A DNA stretch of 64,000 bases from Algoriphagus taiwanensis (GCF_036245645.1 NZ_BTPE01000004.1:62001-126000); one strand, 5' to 3'; positions 1-7,765 are shown, counted from the stretch's first letter. Notes: a model not told the origin generated them from the sequence alone. Numbers and translations: made by a program.

Positions 1-921
1 GTGGTAGCTATTGTGACTCCAAATAATGTTCATTTTGATCCTACTGTCAAAGCACTGAAGCATGGGTTTCATGTGGCTTTGGATAAGCCGTTGACGCTCA
101 ATTATGCCGAAGCCAAGGCGCTTTATCCCATAGTGAAAAATTCTGATCGGAGATTTCTTCTCACCCATACCTATACCGGCTACCCTATGATCAAGCAGGC
201 CAAGCAGATGGTCATGAATGGGGAGATTGGAGAGGTCCGAAAAGTCTATGTAGAATATCCCCAAGGCTGGTTGTACAAGCTTTTGGAAACTGAAAACAAC
301 AAACAAGCCGAGTGGAGGACAGACCCGGCCCGAAATGGACAAGCGGGCTGTATGGGAGATATCGGTACCCATGCCTTCAATATGGCAGAGTACATCACGG
401 GCCTCAAGGTGACTAAAATTTGCGCAGACCTGTATATCAAGATCCCGGGAAGGCCGATTGATGACGACGGAGTGGTTTTGCTTGGCTTTGAAAATGGTGC
501 ATCTGGGGTGTTGATGGCTTCTCAGACGGATACAGGCTGTGAAAACAACCTCAAAGTCCGGGTTTACGGACAAAAAGGAGGCTTGGAGTGGGAGCAAGAG
601 CTCAACAACTCCTTGACTGTGAGATTCCCCAATGAACCAGCTAGAATTTTCCGTGCGGGAACAGGTTATTTGGGATCATTGGCCCAGGAAAACACCCGCA
701 CTCCAGCAGGACACCCGGAAGGATACATTGAGGCTTTTGCCAATCATTACCGGAATTTTGCCCGCTGTATCTATGCAGACCGAGCCGGTCAAAAGCCAAA
801 ATGGGAGTGGGAGGACTATCCGGGTATAGAGGACGGAATCCGGGGGATGGCATTTATCGACTTGGTGCTAAAGAGCAATGAGTCCGATCAGAAATGGACT
901 CCTTTTGTGGTGGAGAAATAG
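1..921 (+). CDS. Gfo/Idh/MocA family oxidoreductase, 5'-truncated by window edge
   Basis: This is an NAD(P)-dependent sugar or polyol dehydrogenase of the Gfo/Idh/MocA family. The Rossmann nucleotide-binding start (a GxGxxG near the N-terminus) lies outside the window, so the GTG at position 1 is an internal codon. Visible are the end of the Rossmann fold, the family lysine in 'DKP' (about residue 29 here; EKP in most members) and the GDIGTH active-site segment (Asp120, His124). It is followed after 94 nt by a sugar isomerase, a cytochrome c and a DUF1080 protein. That company suggests it oxidises a glycoside or free sugar, perhaps at C3. The exact substrate cannot be read from sequence. Confidence 0.9.
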   Translation: MVAIVTPNNVHFDPTVKALKHGFHVALDKPLTLNYAEAKALYPIVKNSDRRFLLTHTYTGYPMIKQAKQMVMNGEIGEVRKVYVEYPQGWLYKLLETENNKQAEWRTDPARNGQAGCMGDIGTHAFNMAEYITGLKVTKICADLYIKIPGRPIDDDGVVLLGFENGASGVLMASQTDTGCENNLKVRVYGQKGGLEWEQELNNSLTVRFPNEPARIFRAGTGYLGSLAQENTRTPAGHPEGYIEAFANHYRNFARCIYADRAGQKPKWEWEDYPGIEDGIRGMAFIDLVLKSNESDQKWTPFVVEK

Positions 922-1015
922 AACCAATTCCCCATCGTTTAGCTTCGATAAATCCTTTCTTTTTCTCTTAGAGGAAACCAATAAACAGAACTCAAAATAA
1001 ATCAGTAAAACAGAT

Positions 1016-2068
1016 ATGAAAACAATCAAAGGACCGGCAATCTTTTTGGCACAGTTTGCCGATGATAAAGCCCCTTTCAATACGCTAAAAAACATTTGTG
1101 AATACATGGCCGACCTAGGCTACAAGGGAGTGCAGATTCCTTCCTGGGATGGTCGAATGATCGATTTGCAAAAAGCAGCAGAAAGCAAAACCTATGCAGA
1201 TGAAGTAGCCGGAATCGTGGAGGATACAGGGATGGTCATCACTGAGCTTTCTACTCACCTTCAGGGACAGCTGGTGGCTGTGCATCCTGCCTATAATGAG
1301 CTTTTTGACGGTTTTGCGCCAGCGAATCTTAAGGGAGACCTCAAAGGAAAGTCTGAGTGGGCTACCCAGCAACTCAAATATGCGGCGAAAGCCTCTGCCA
1401 ACCTAGGTCTTAATGCCCACGCTACTTTCAGCGGAGCCTTGATGTGGCACACAGTGTATCCTTGGCCTCAGCGTCCGGCAGGATTGGTAGATACCGGCTT
1501 TACCGAATTGGCAAAGCGTTGGAAGCCTATTCTGGATGCTTTCGATGAGGTGGGAGTGGATGTATGCTATGAACTTCACCCGGGAGAAGATCTCCATGAC
1601 GGGATCACTTTTGAGATGTTTTTGGAAAAATTAGGCGGTCACAAGAGAGCAAATATCCTCTATGATCCATCTCACTTTGTGCTTCAGTGCTTGGACTACC
1701 TCCAATTCATTGATTTCTATCATGATCGAATCAAAATGTTTCATGTGAAGGATGCCGAGTTTAATCCTACAGGAAAGCAGGGCGTATACGGCGGATTTCA
1801 GGGCTGGGTAGAAAGAGCCGGAAGATTCAGATCTCTGGGAGACGGTCAAGTTGATTTTGCGGGAATATTTAGCAAACTTTCGCAGTACGATTACAGCGGA
1901 TGGGCTGTATTGGAGTGGGAGTGTGCCATCAAGCATCCTGAGCAAGGTGCGGCCGAAGGGGCTCCTTTCATCCAAGGACATATCATCCGAGTCACTGAAA
2001 AGGCCTTTGATGATTTTGCGGGAACCGGCGCAGACGAGGCGTTCAACAGAAAAGTTTTAGGAATTTAA
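1016..2068 (+). CDS. Sugar phosphate isomerase/epimerase-like TIM-barrel protein
   Basis: This 350-residue protein belongs to the xylose isomerase-like TIM-barrel (AP endonuclease family 2) group. Candidate divalent-metal ligands sit where the family has them: Glu186 in 'CYELHPGED', Asp217 and His220 in 'LYDPSH', His243 in 'FHVKDAEF', and a late Glu in 'VLEWECA'. Members isomerise, epimerise or dehydrate sugars and keto-sugars. Relatives in Bacteroidota sit next to Gfo/Idh dehydrogenases and DUF1080 proteins and act on 3-keto-sugars, so a keto-sugar role is a reasonable inference. It lies 26 nt before the cytochrome gene in the same direction, so co-transcription is likely. Confidence 0.88.
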   Translation: MKTIKGPAIFLAQFADDKAPFNTLKNICEYMADLGYKGVQIPSWDGRMIDLQKAAESKTYADEVAGIVEDTGMVITELSTHLQGQLVAVHPAYNELFDGFAPANLKGDLKGKSEWATQQLKYAAKASANLGLNAHATFSGALMWHTVYPWPQRPAGLVDTGFTELAKRWKPILDAFDEVGVDVCYELHPGEDLHDGITFEMFLEKLGGHKRANILYDPSHFVLQCLDYLQFIDFYHDRIKMFHVKDAEFNPTGKQGVYGGFQGWVERAGRFRSLGDGQVDFAGIFSKLSQYDYSGWAVLEWECAIKHPEQGAAEGAPFIQGHIIRVTEKAFDDFAGTGADEAFNRKVLGI

Positions 2069-2094
2069 TTCACTTTATTTATACACGTTAGAAA

Positions 2095-2520
2095 ATGAAA
2101 ATTGCAAACAAAGTAAATCTAGGTCTGCTGGCATTAGCCGCAATTACCTTTGCATGTGGGGGAGGAGAGAAAGCATCATCAAGCAGTGAGACGCAGGAGG
2201 TAGCAGCCCCTGCACCTGCCAAGGAGGTGAGTTTGGAGGAGAAGTACGCCAATGATCCGATTTACATCAAAGGCTTGGAAAAAGTCAAAGGCTCTGACTG
2301 TACCTCTTGCCATATGGTGGAAAGGAAGATCGTAGGGCCGTCTTACGCAGAGGTGGCTGCCAAATATGAAAGCACCGAAGAAAATGTAGCCATGCTTGCT
2401 CAAAAGGTGATTCAGGGCGGAGTAGGTGTTTGGGGAGAGGTACCAATGCCTGCACATCCAGGACTCAGTGAAGAAGATGCCAAGGATATGGTGCGTTACG
2501 TATTGTTGTTAAAAAAATAA
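2095..2520 (+). CDS. c-type cytochrome lipoprotein
   Basis: A small class-I cytochrome c. The N-terminus is a lipoprotein signal (hydrophobic run ending 'AITFAC', lipid Cys about 21), followed by a low-complexity Ser/Ala/Pro/Glu linker. The haem-binding CTSCH motif is at about residues 69-73, and a likely sixth ligand Met118 lies in 'EVPMPAHPG'. It would be anchored in the membrane facing the periplasm and pass electrons. It sits between a sugar isomerase and a DUF1080 protein, 4 nt before the latter. Such cytochromes are common beside sugar dehydrogenases in Bacteroidota, where they may accept electrons from a periplasmic dehydrogenase; that pairing is inferred. Confidence 0.9.
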   Translation: MKIANKVNLGLLALAAITFACGGGEKASSSSETQEVAAPAPAKEVSLEEKYANDPIYIKGLEKVKGSDCTSCHMVERKIVGPSYAEVAAKYESTEENVAMLAQKVIQGGVGVWGEVPMPAHPGLSEEDAKDMVRYVLLLKK

Positions 2521-2524
2521 GAAA

Positions 2525-3268
2525 ATGAAGAAAAGTTATTGGGCCGGATTGGCTTTGGTAGGTATGCTTGCCTCATGTGCAGCTCCCAAATCCGATGAAG
2601 CCGAAAGTACAGCTAGCGAAGAAACTGCAGCAGCTCCTGCAGAGGAATGGATTTCCCTTTTTGACGGTCAGACCTTTAACGGCTGGTCCAAATACGGCGG
2701 AGGTGAAGTCGGAAAGGCTTGGAAGATTGAAAACGGAGAGATTTATCTAGATGCCGCCAATAAAGATGGCTGGCAAACAGGGGATGGAGGCGATATCATC
2801 ACCACCGAGGAGTTCGAAAACTTCCATTTCAAATGTGATTGGAAAATTGCTCCCAATGGAAACAGTGGGATTATTTTCTTGGTGAATGAGTCTGCAGAAT
2901 ACGATTATCCTTGGCAGACTGGCCCTGAAATGCAGGTGTTGGATAATGAAGGTCACCCAGATGCAAAAATCATCAGTCACCGAGCAGGAGATCTTTATGA
3001 TCTTATTGTAAGCAGTGAGGAGACAGTAAAGCCCGCAGGCGAATGGAACACGGCCGAGATTATCGTTGATCAGGGAAATCTTGAACTTCGACTTAATGGA
3101 GTGGCTGTTGTAAAAACCACACTTTGGACACCAGAGTGGGAAGAATTGATTGCCAAAAGCAAATTCAAGGATATGCCGGGTTTCGGAAAATACAAGAAAG
3201 GGAAAATCGCCCTTCAAGACCACGGAGATGTGGTTCACTACCGAAACATCCAGATCAAGAAGTTGTAA
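2525..3268 (+). CDS. DUF1080 (3-keto-disaccharide hydrolase family) lipoprotein
   Basis: This 247-residue protein has a lipoprotein signal ('GMLASC', lipid Cys about 18), an Ala/Glu-rich linker and one DUF1080 domain from about residue 42 to the end. It starts with the typical 'WISLFDGQTFNGWSKYGG' and contains 'GNSGIIFLV' and 'WPWQTGPEMQVLDN'-like segments (here YPWQTGPEMQVLDN). The fold is a concanavalin-like jelly roll. Characterised relatives cleave 3-keto-glycosides, so this is probably the surface or periplasmic step that opens an oxidised di- or oligosaccharide. It is the last gene of the cluster and is followed at once by a strong terminator. Confidence 0.88.
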   Translation: MKKSYWAGLALVGMLASCAAPKSDEAESTASEETAAAPAEEWISLFDGQTFNGWSKYGGGEVGKAWKIENGEIYLDAANKDGWQTGDGGDIITTEEFENFHFKCDWKIAPNGNSGIIFLVNESAEYDYPWQTGPEMQVLDNEGHPDAKIISHRAGDLYDLIVSSEETVKPAGEWNTAEIIVDQGNLELRLNGVAVVKTTLWTPEWEELIAKSKFKDMPGFGKYKKGKIALQDHGDVVHYRNIQIKKL

Positions 3269-3303
3269 TTGAAATGCCCGGCGAACCCGGGCATTTTTCA
3301 TTT
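3269..3303 (+). terminator. Rho-independent terminator of the sugar cluster
   Basis: The hairpin ATGCCCGG-cgaa-CCCGGGCAT is followed by TTTTTC and starts within a few bases of the DUF1080 stop codon. It ends the four-gene + strand cluster. Confidence 0.85.
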
Positions 3304-3397
3304 ACACACTATTTTTTCGGCTTGGATCTCCTTTTATTATTCGGCCTGATTTTTTCCACCGCCCAGTGGTTTTAATTGAGTTTGCTTTAAATGCATA

Positions 3398-4123
3398 TCA
3401 ATATCGGGTGACATTTTCCTTTTTGATGTAGGCTGTCTGCTCTTTCCACTCTACCTCGTACCATACGTCTTTGGAGGATTTGATTTTAACTCGATGCCCG
3501 GGTTCCACCCGCTCGATAAGTTCTCCTCCTGCGCTGGGTTTGGTCACGATGTAGGTCGGGCTTCCGGTGACAAGGCCGGTTTTGGGAGCTTTGAAGAAAT
3601 TGTTGGAAAGGAAGAGTAAAATGATCAGAATGATGGAAGGCCAGAAAAACCTTGCTTCGGTCAGATTGCTACGATTAGACCAAAGTAGAATAAATGAGAC
3701 AAGCAAGGCCAAAGCCAGGAGACCTACGATAATCTCCTGATAGCCCACCAGGAAAACCAGAAATCGCATTCCGTCACTTACTTCATAGCCTTCAATAACC
3801 GTTTGCCCGGTCAGATCTTTGATTTTGGAGATGGTCTGAGGATTGGGGCTGAGGTCATAATATTTACTCAGGTAGAGGGCGGCATTTTCTTTGTCGCCAA
3901 TTCCCTCCGAAATGAAGGCCATTTTCAGCAACATGGAAGGAGAATAGATGCCATTTTGGAAATTACTCCTGTAAATCTCCATGGCTTCCTTGTAGCTTTT
4001 GTTTTCAAACAAAGAATCTGCTACCAAAAGCTGAGGGGTATTGGCCTGACAATGAATTGTTTGCAAAAGCAAGAAAAAAAATATAGAAAGTTTTGCTAGA
4101 AAGATTGATTTGGTACTTGGCAT
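3398..4123 (-). CDS. Membrane protein with N-terminal TPR-like region and C-terminal SH3-like domain (BatE-like)
   Basis: This 241-residue protein starts with a signal peptide (residues about 8-27). A short helical tetratricopeptide-like part follows (about 30-105, with 'LFENKSYKEAMEIY' and 'KENAALYLSKYYDL'), then two transmembrane helices (about 123-145 and 160-174) and a bacterial SH3-like domain (about 185-241, 'GSPTYIVTKPSAGGELIERV' style). This order resembles the BatE proteins of Bacteroidota aerotolerance operons, but no Bat neighbours are present, so only the architecture is claimed. It is monocistronic and reads away from the divergent tRNA cluster. Confidence 0.7.
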   Translation of the reverse strand: MPSTKSIFLAKLSIFFFLLLQTIHCQANTPQLLVADSLFENKSYKEAMEIYRSNFQNGIYSPSMLLKMAFISEGIGDKENAALYLSKYYDLSPNPQTISKIKDLTGQTVIEGYEVSDGMRFLVFLVGYQEIIVGLLALALLVSFILLWSNRSNLTEARFFWPSIILIILLFLSNNFFKAPKTGLVTGSPTYIVTKPSAGGELIERVEPGHRVKIKSSKDVWYEVEWKEQTAYIKKENVTRY

Positions 4124-4147
4124 TTAAAGATCAGAGTCATAAATTTG
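4117..4147 (+). promoter_or_regulatory. Bacteroidota-type promoter for the tRNA cluster
   Basis: TTG at 4117-4119, a 20-nt spacer, then TAAATTTG at 4140-4147, matching the phylum's -33/-7 consensus (TTTG, TAnnTTTG). The first tRNA begins 65 nt downstream. The site overlaps the 5' end of the divergent TPR/SH3 gene. Confidence 0.6.
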
Positions 4148-4211
4148 CAGTCCAATTACGGCAATGATCGATCAAAAAGCAAGGTAAAAAAGCCGGATTT
4201 GGAAGATTTAA

Positions 4212-4284
4212 GATTCCGTAGCTCAGCTGGTAGAGCATAACACTTTTAATGTTAGGGTCCTGGGTTCGAGCCCCAGCGGGATCA
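4212..4284 (+). tRNA. tRNA-Lys (anticodon TTT), copy 1
   Basis: A 73-nt cloverleaf. The acceptor arm GATTCCG pairs with CGGGATC, and the anticodon stem TAACA/TGTTA encloses CTTTTAA with anticodon TTT at 4245-4247. The T arm is CTGGG-TTCGAGC-CCCAG and the discriminator base is A4284. CCA is not encoded. Its last 16 nt recur 86 nt downstream (see the repeat entry). The gene is identical to the second tRNA-Lys at 4625-4697. Confidence 0.97.
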
Positions 4285-4370
4285 CAAAAGATCACAATAG
4301 GGTCAACGGGCGAGAAGCCTGTCCCGATGAGAGGCGAGAGCCTCGATATCGGGAAGCCCCAGCGGGATCA
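4285..4370 (+). repeat. 86-bp tRNA-Lys tail repeat, unit A1
   Basis: Seventy bases of spacer are followed by a second copy of the tRNA-Lys 3'-terminal 16 nt (AGCCCCAGCGGGATCA at 4355-4370). The spacer can fold into a hairpin: TCCCGAT (4322-4328) pairs with ATCGGGA (4348-4354), with an inner stem GAGGC-GAGA-GCCTC closed by a GNRA tetraloop. A second possible stem is GGGC-GAGAA-GCCT just upstream. The period from tRNA tail to repeated tail is exactly 86 nt. The unit is transcribed with the tRNA if the cluster is one transcript. Confidence 0.9.
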
Positions 4371-4408
4371 CAAAAGAGTACCAAGACTCACAAGGAGTTA
4401 AAAAGTTT

Positions 4409-4482
4409 CGGGGTGTAGCGTAGCCCGGTATCGCGCCACATTTGGGATGTGGAGGTCGTAGGTTCGAATCCTGCCACCCCGA
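4409..4482 (+). tRNA. tRNA-Pro (anticodon TGG)
   Basis: A 74-nt cloverleaf with acceptor arm CGGGGTG/CACCCCG and anticodon stem CCACA/TGTGG around TTTGGGA (anticodon TGG at 4443-4445). The T loop is TTCGAAT, the discriminator is A4482, and CCA is not encoded. Confidence 0.97.
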
Positions 4483-4509
4483 CTTAATTTATACTAGAAA
4501 TAGTATCCA

Positions 4510-4583
4510 GGTCCTGTAGCTCAACTGGATAGAGCAACTGCCTTCTAAGCAGTAGGTTTCAGGTTCGAGTCCTGACAGGATCA
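4510..4583 (+). tRNA. tRNA-Arg (anticodon TCT)
   Basis: A 74-nt cloverleaf with acceptor arm GGTCCTG/CAGGATC (one G-T pair) and anticodon stem ACTGC/GCAGT around CTTCTAA (anticodon TCT at 4544-4546). The T arm is CAGG-type with TTCGAGT and the discriminator is A4583. A short hairpin (AGCGGAAGATCTCCGCT) follows before the next tRNA. Confidence 0.97.
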
Positions 4584-4624
4584 CTTTAAAGAAAATAGAA
4601 GCGGAAGATCTCCGCTTTTATTTT

Positions 4625-4697
4625 GATTCCGTAGCTCAGCTGGTAGAGCATAACACTTTTAATGTTAGGGTCCTGGGTTCGAGCCCCAGCGGGATCA
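4625..4697 (+). tRNA. tRNA-Lys (anticodon TTT), copy 2
   Basis: This gene is base-for-base the same as the tRNA-Lys at 4212-4284, with the anticodon TTT at 4658-4660. The identity continues into the 3' flank with a single change (caata versus caaca), which points to a recent duplication or gene conversion. Two tail-repeat units follow it. Confidence 0.97.
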
Positions 4698-4869
4698 CAA
4701 AAGATCACAACAGGGTCAACGGGCGAGAAGCCTGTCCCGATGAGAGGCGAGAGCCTCGATATCGGGAAGCCCCAGCGGGATCACAGAAGATCACAACAGG
4801 GTCAACGGGCGAGAAGCCTGTCCCGATGAGAGGCGATAGCCTTGATATCGGGAAGCCCCAGCGGGATCA
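4698..4869 (+). repeat. 86-bp tRNA-Lys tail repeat, units B1 and B2 in tandem
   Basis: Two 86-bp units, 4698-4783 and 4784-4869, each end in AGCCCCAGCGGGATCA, the tRNA-Lys 3' terminus. Unit B1 differs from A1 by one base and B2 from B1 by three. In B2 one of these changes (gcctc to gcctt) keeps the inner stem as a G-U pair, and another turns the GAGA loop into GATA. The array ends 16 nt before a terminator. This is a tandem repeat with a tRNA-derived part, not a CRISPR array: there are no variable spacers. Confidence 0.9.
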
Positions 4870-4882
4870 CCAAAGATCAAAA

Positions 4883-4915
4883 AAATGCCAATCTGTTTGA
4901 TTGGCATTTTTTTTA
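4883..4915. terminator. Bidirectional terminator between the tRNA cluster and the LON-domain gene
   Basis: AAAATGCCAATC-tgttt-GATTGGCATTTT has an A-run on the left and a T-run on the right, so it can end the + strand tRNA transcript and the - strand LON-domain gene. Confidence 0.85.
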
Positions 4916-5533
4916 GAAGTTGAGCGGGTCCAGATGCTTGAAATGCCCGTTTTGCTTGATTTTTTCCTTGGCCTGTTCCACTGCTTTGATGACCGGAATC
5001 ATTCTCTTGAAATGGTGAATCAAGTATTCTGCTCGCTCGTTTTCCGAAGGTAATTTAAATAGCTCCAACTCTTCTTCCAGTTTCAGCCCTACTTTATGGG
5101 CAAAAGTGAAGGAGGTGACGGTCTTTGGATCAAAGACATTTGGGTAATTCAACAGGTGAAGAATTTCCTTCAGATAGAAGATAAATTCATGATGGGTGAC
5201 TTGGCTAATTCTTGGGTCATTGGGGAGAAACTCTATTTCTCCTCCTGAATAAAGCTTGCCGGGCATGGGATTGTCAAAAGAAAGAATCCTAAAGGGTCGT
5301 ATTCCCAACGTCTGAATATCCATTCTTCCATCCTCATACCTTTTATGAACCCGGATAAGCTTTACCTCTGTGCCGTATCCGGAAAGCTGATTGGTGTAAG
5401 AGCAAATGCCAAAGTTGATTTTTTGAGACTCTACATCCCCCATCAGCTGCCTGTACCTGGGTTCGAAAATGTGCAAATTCACCTCTTCGTCAGGAAAGGC
5501 AACTAGCTTAAGTGGGAAGAATGGGAGATACAT
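4913..5533 (-). CDS. LON peptidase substrate-binding domain protein
   Basis: This 206-residue protein resembles only the N-terminal domain of Lon protease. It opens 'YLPFFPLKLVAFPDEEVNLHIFEPRYRQLM', as Lon N-domains do, and has no AAA+ ATPase or Ser-Lys protease part. Stand-alone LON-domain proteins are widespread; they are thought to bind unfolded or partner proteins, but no function is well established. Its terminator lies directly downstream. Upstream, about 100 nt separate it from the gapA stop codon, with the gapA terminator in between, so it needs its own promoter. Confidence 0.85.
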   Translation of the reverse strand: MYLPFFPLKLVAFPDEEVNLHIFEPRYRQLMGDVESQKINFGICSYTNQLSGYGTEVKLIRVHKRYEDGRMDIQTLGIRPFRILSFDNPMPGKLYSGGEIEFLPNDPRISQVTHHEFIFYLKEILHLLNYPNVFDPKTVTSFTFAHKVGLKLEEELELFKLPSENERAEYLIHHFKRMIPVIKAVEQAKEKIKQNGHFKHLDPLNF

Positions 5534-5599
5534 GCTCTTTAGCGGATTTTCATTGTAACTCTAAAATAGGGCTTTGGTTGCCTACTTGGAGATAGGCAA

Positions 5600-5632
5600 A
5601 AAAAAGCCCCGGGATATTTTCCGGGGCTTTAC
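5600..5632 (-). terminator. Rho-independent terminator of gapA
   Basis: Read on the - strand, AAAGCCCCGG-aaaatatc-CCGGGGCTTTTTTT forms a GC-rich hairpin with a T-run, 3 nt after the gapA stop. Confidence 0.85.
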
Positions 5633-5634
5633 GA

Positions 5635-6639
5635 TTATTTTTTAGCAATGTAAGCGAGCAAGTCAATTACCTTGTTGGAATATCCCCACTCGTTGTCATA
5701 CCAAGAAACCACCTTTACAAAGGTGTCAGAAAGCTGAATTCCCGCCTCGGCATCAAAGATGGAAGTTCTAGGATCGCCAATGAAGTCATTGGATACCACG
5801 GCATCTTCAGTGTATCCCAAAACTCCCTTCATGGAGGTCTCAGACACTTCCTTCATTTTAGCACAGATTTCAGCGTATTTGGCAGGCTTCTTCAATCGTA
5901 CAGTCAAATCCACTACAGATACATCCGGAGTAGGCACGCGGAATGCCATACCAGTGAGCTTGCCATTCAATTCAGGGATTACCTTGCCCACGGCTTTGGC
6001 TGCACCTGTAGAGGACGGGATGATGTTCTGTCCAGCGCCACGTCCACCTCTCCAATCTTTAGCAGAAGGTCCGTCTACGGTCTTCTGGGTAGCGGTAGTC
6101 GCATGCACAGTAGTCATCAATCCTTCTTCAATACCCCAGTTGTCGTGGAGTACTTTGGCAATTGGAGCCAAGCAGTTGGTCGTACAAGATGCATTGGATA
6201 CAAAAGTCATGTCCGGGGTGTAGGTATGCTCATTTACTCCCATGACAAACATTGGTGTATCGTCCTTGGAAGGTGCAGACATAATCACTTTTTTCGCTCC
6301 GGCATCGATGTGAGCCTGAGCAGTATCTTTGGTCAAGAAAATACCGGTAGATTCAATGATATAATCTGCCCCGATGTCTCCCCATTTCAGGTTGGCAGGG
6401 TTTTTCTCAGAACTCACTCGGATGCTGTTTCCGTTGACTACCAGATTGCCATCTTTTACTTCCACTGTACCCTTGAATTGCCCATGGGTAGAGTCATATT
6501 TCAGCATATAGGCCATGTAGTCCACATCGATCAAATCGTTGATGCCTACTACCTGAATGTCTTCTCTTTCTGTGGCTACACGGAATGCCAAGCGGCCGAT
6601 TCTTCCGAATCCGTTGATTCCTACTTTAATTTTGCTCAT
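5635..6639 (-). CDS. gapA: Glyceraldehyde-3-phosphate dehydrogenase, type I
   Basis: A complete 334-residue glycolytic GAPDH that oxidises and phosphorylates glyceraldehyde 3-phosphate to 1,3-bisphosphoglycerate with NAD. The N-terminal NAD site is 'INGFGRIGR' and Asp35 lies in 'GINDL', the residue that favours NAD over NADP. The catalytic Cys152 is in 'SNASCTTNCLAP' and His179 in 'TTVHATTATQ'. The C-terminal 'SWYDNEWGYSN' is canonical. It stands alone, with 250 nt of upstream intergenic sequence and its own terminator, as expected for a highly expressed cytosolic enzyme. Confidence 0.97.
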   Translation of the reverse strand: MSKIKVGINGFGRIGRLAFRVATEREDIQVVGINDLIDVDYMAYMLKYDSTHGQFKGTVEVKDGNLVVNGNSIRVSSEKNPANLKWGDIGADYIIESTGIFLTKDTAQAHIDAGAKKVIMSAPSKDDTPMFVMGVNEHTYTPDMTFVSNASCTTNCLAPIAKVLHDNWGIEEGLMTTVHATTATQKTVDGPSAKDWRGGRGAGQNIIPSSTGAAKAVGKVIPELNGKLTGMAFRVPTPDVSVVDLTVRLKKPAKYAEICAKMKEVSETSMKGVLGYTEDAVVSNDFIGDPRTSIFDAEAGIQLSDTFVKVVSWYDNEWGYSNKVIDLLAYIAKK

Positions 6640-6892
6640 AAGCTATTATTATTTTGAGTATAGGTTTGAATTAAAAACTTCTTCAGGGAGCTCCACAGCT
6701 CAAAATTTCCTGAATGACAGCCTAAGTTATTACAAATAAATGGTCTCCCCAAACTTCCAAAGTCCTCTGAATTCTCAATGCCTGTGAATTTGAAATACAA
6801 ACGATTGCGGGTTTGAAAATTTTTCTTTTGATCTAAATGCAGTCAAAAATCACCTCATTTCCCTAATTTCAGCATTCATCCTTTCCAAGCTT

Positions 6893-7765
6893 ATGTTTGT
6901 CAAAGCCATTCAAGAAGTTGCGGGTTTCACCCGGGCTATTCATTCCATATCCAGAAATTTTGGTAGTCAAAAAGCTCAAAGAGGAGCCGCTACTTTGTTT
7001 TTTGTCAATGAAGAAGGCTGGGCATTGACCTGCAAGCATGTGGCCCAGTGGATTGCCCAAGCCGACGCGATCAATAGAAAATTTCATCAATACCAAAGCG
7101 AAAGCCGAGGACTGTCCTCTCAATTGGCCAAAACAGTAGCCAATAAATTAGGCTTGGATGATTCTAAAACTGCCGAAATGCGAATCACCTTTGTGGATTG
7201 TGTAGACAAGATCCAAAATATCCGCTTTGTCAATCATCCGGAATATGATTTGTCTTTGATCAAAATCGAGGGTTTTGAAAAATTAGGTGTGACTCAATTC
7301 CCCAGATTTTTGAAAGACAATCAGCTGGTTCAACCCGGTCAGATGCTTTGCCGCTTGGGTTTCCCCTTTCCGGAATTCAGCAATTTTCAACTCAACTTGG
7401 CCAAAGACCAATTGGAATGGACCCAGGCAGGTCAGCCTCGATCTCCCCGCTTTCCTTTGGAAGGGATGGTTACCCGGTTTTTGGGGGATAAAAAGGGGAA
7501 AGTCTACGGAATTGAAATGAGCACGCCCGGACTACGAGGCCAAAGTGGAGGTCCGCTTTTTGACTCAGAAGGAATTGTGGTCGGGATGCAAAGCCGGACC
7601 AAACATCTGCATTTGGGCTTTGACATAGAGGAAAAAGAAATCGTAGCCCATGGCAAATCAAAAAAGGTGAATGATTACTCCTTTATTCATTTGGGAGAGT
7701 GTATTCATGTTTCAGCCATCAAGGAATTTATGGATCAGCAGGGGGTGAAATATCAAGTGGCTTAA
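6893..7765 (+). CDS. Trypsin-like serine protease (S1/HtrA-type fold, no PDZ)
   Basis: This 290-residue protein has a complete catalytic triad: His49 in 'ALTCKHVA', Asp119 in 'EYDLSLIK' and Ser218 in 'GQSGGPLFD'. There is no clear signal peptide, membrane segment or PDZ domain, so it may act in the cytoplasm or be exported by an unseen route. Similar stand-alone trypsin-like proteins in Bacteroidota are annotated only as serine proteases; the substrate is unknown. It is monocistronic and followed by a palindromic repeat element that probably also terminates transcription. Confidence 0.82.
   Translation: MFVKAIQEVAGFTRAIHSISRNFGSQKAQRGAATLFFVNEEGWALTCKHVAQWIAQADAINRKFHQYQSESRGLSSQLAKTVANKLGLDDSKTAEMRITFVDCVDKIQNIRFVNHPEYDLSLIKIEGFEKLGVTQFPRFLKDNQLVQPGQMLCRLGFPFPEFSNFQLNLAKDQLEWTQAGQPRSPRFPLEGMVTRFLGDKKGKVYGIEMSTPGLRGQSGGPLFDSEGIVVGMQSRTKHLHLGFDIEEKEIVAHGKSKKVNDYSFIHLGECIHVSAIKEFMDQQGVKYQVA

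Noticed and set aside
4285..4869. CRISPR array
   Set aside because: The 86-bp units are nearly identical throughout, with no variable spacers and no cas genes; they are tandem repeats with a tRNA-derived end.
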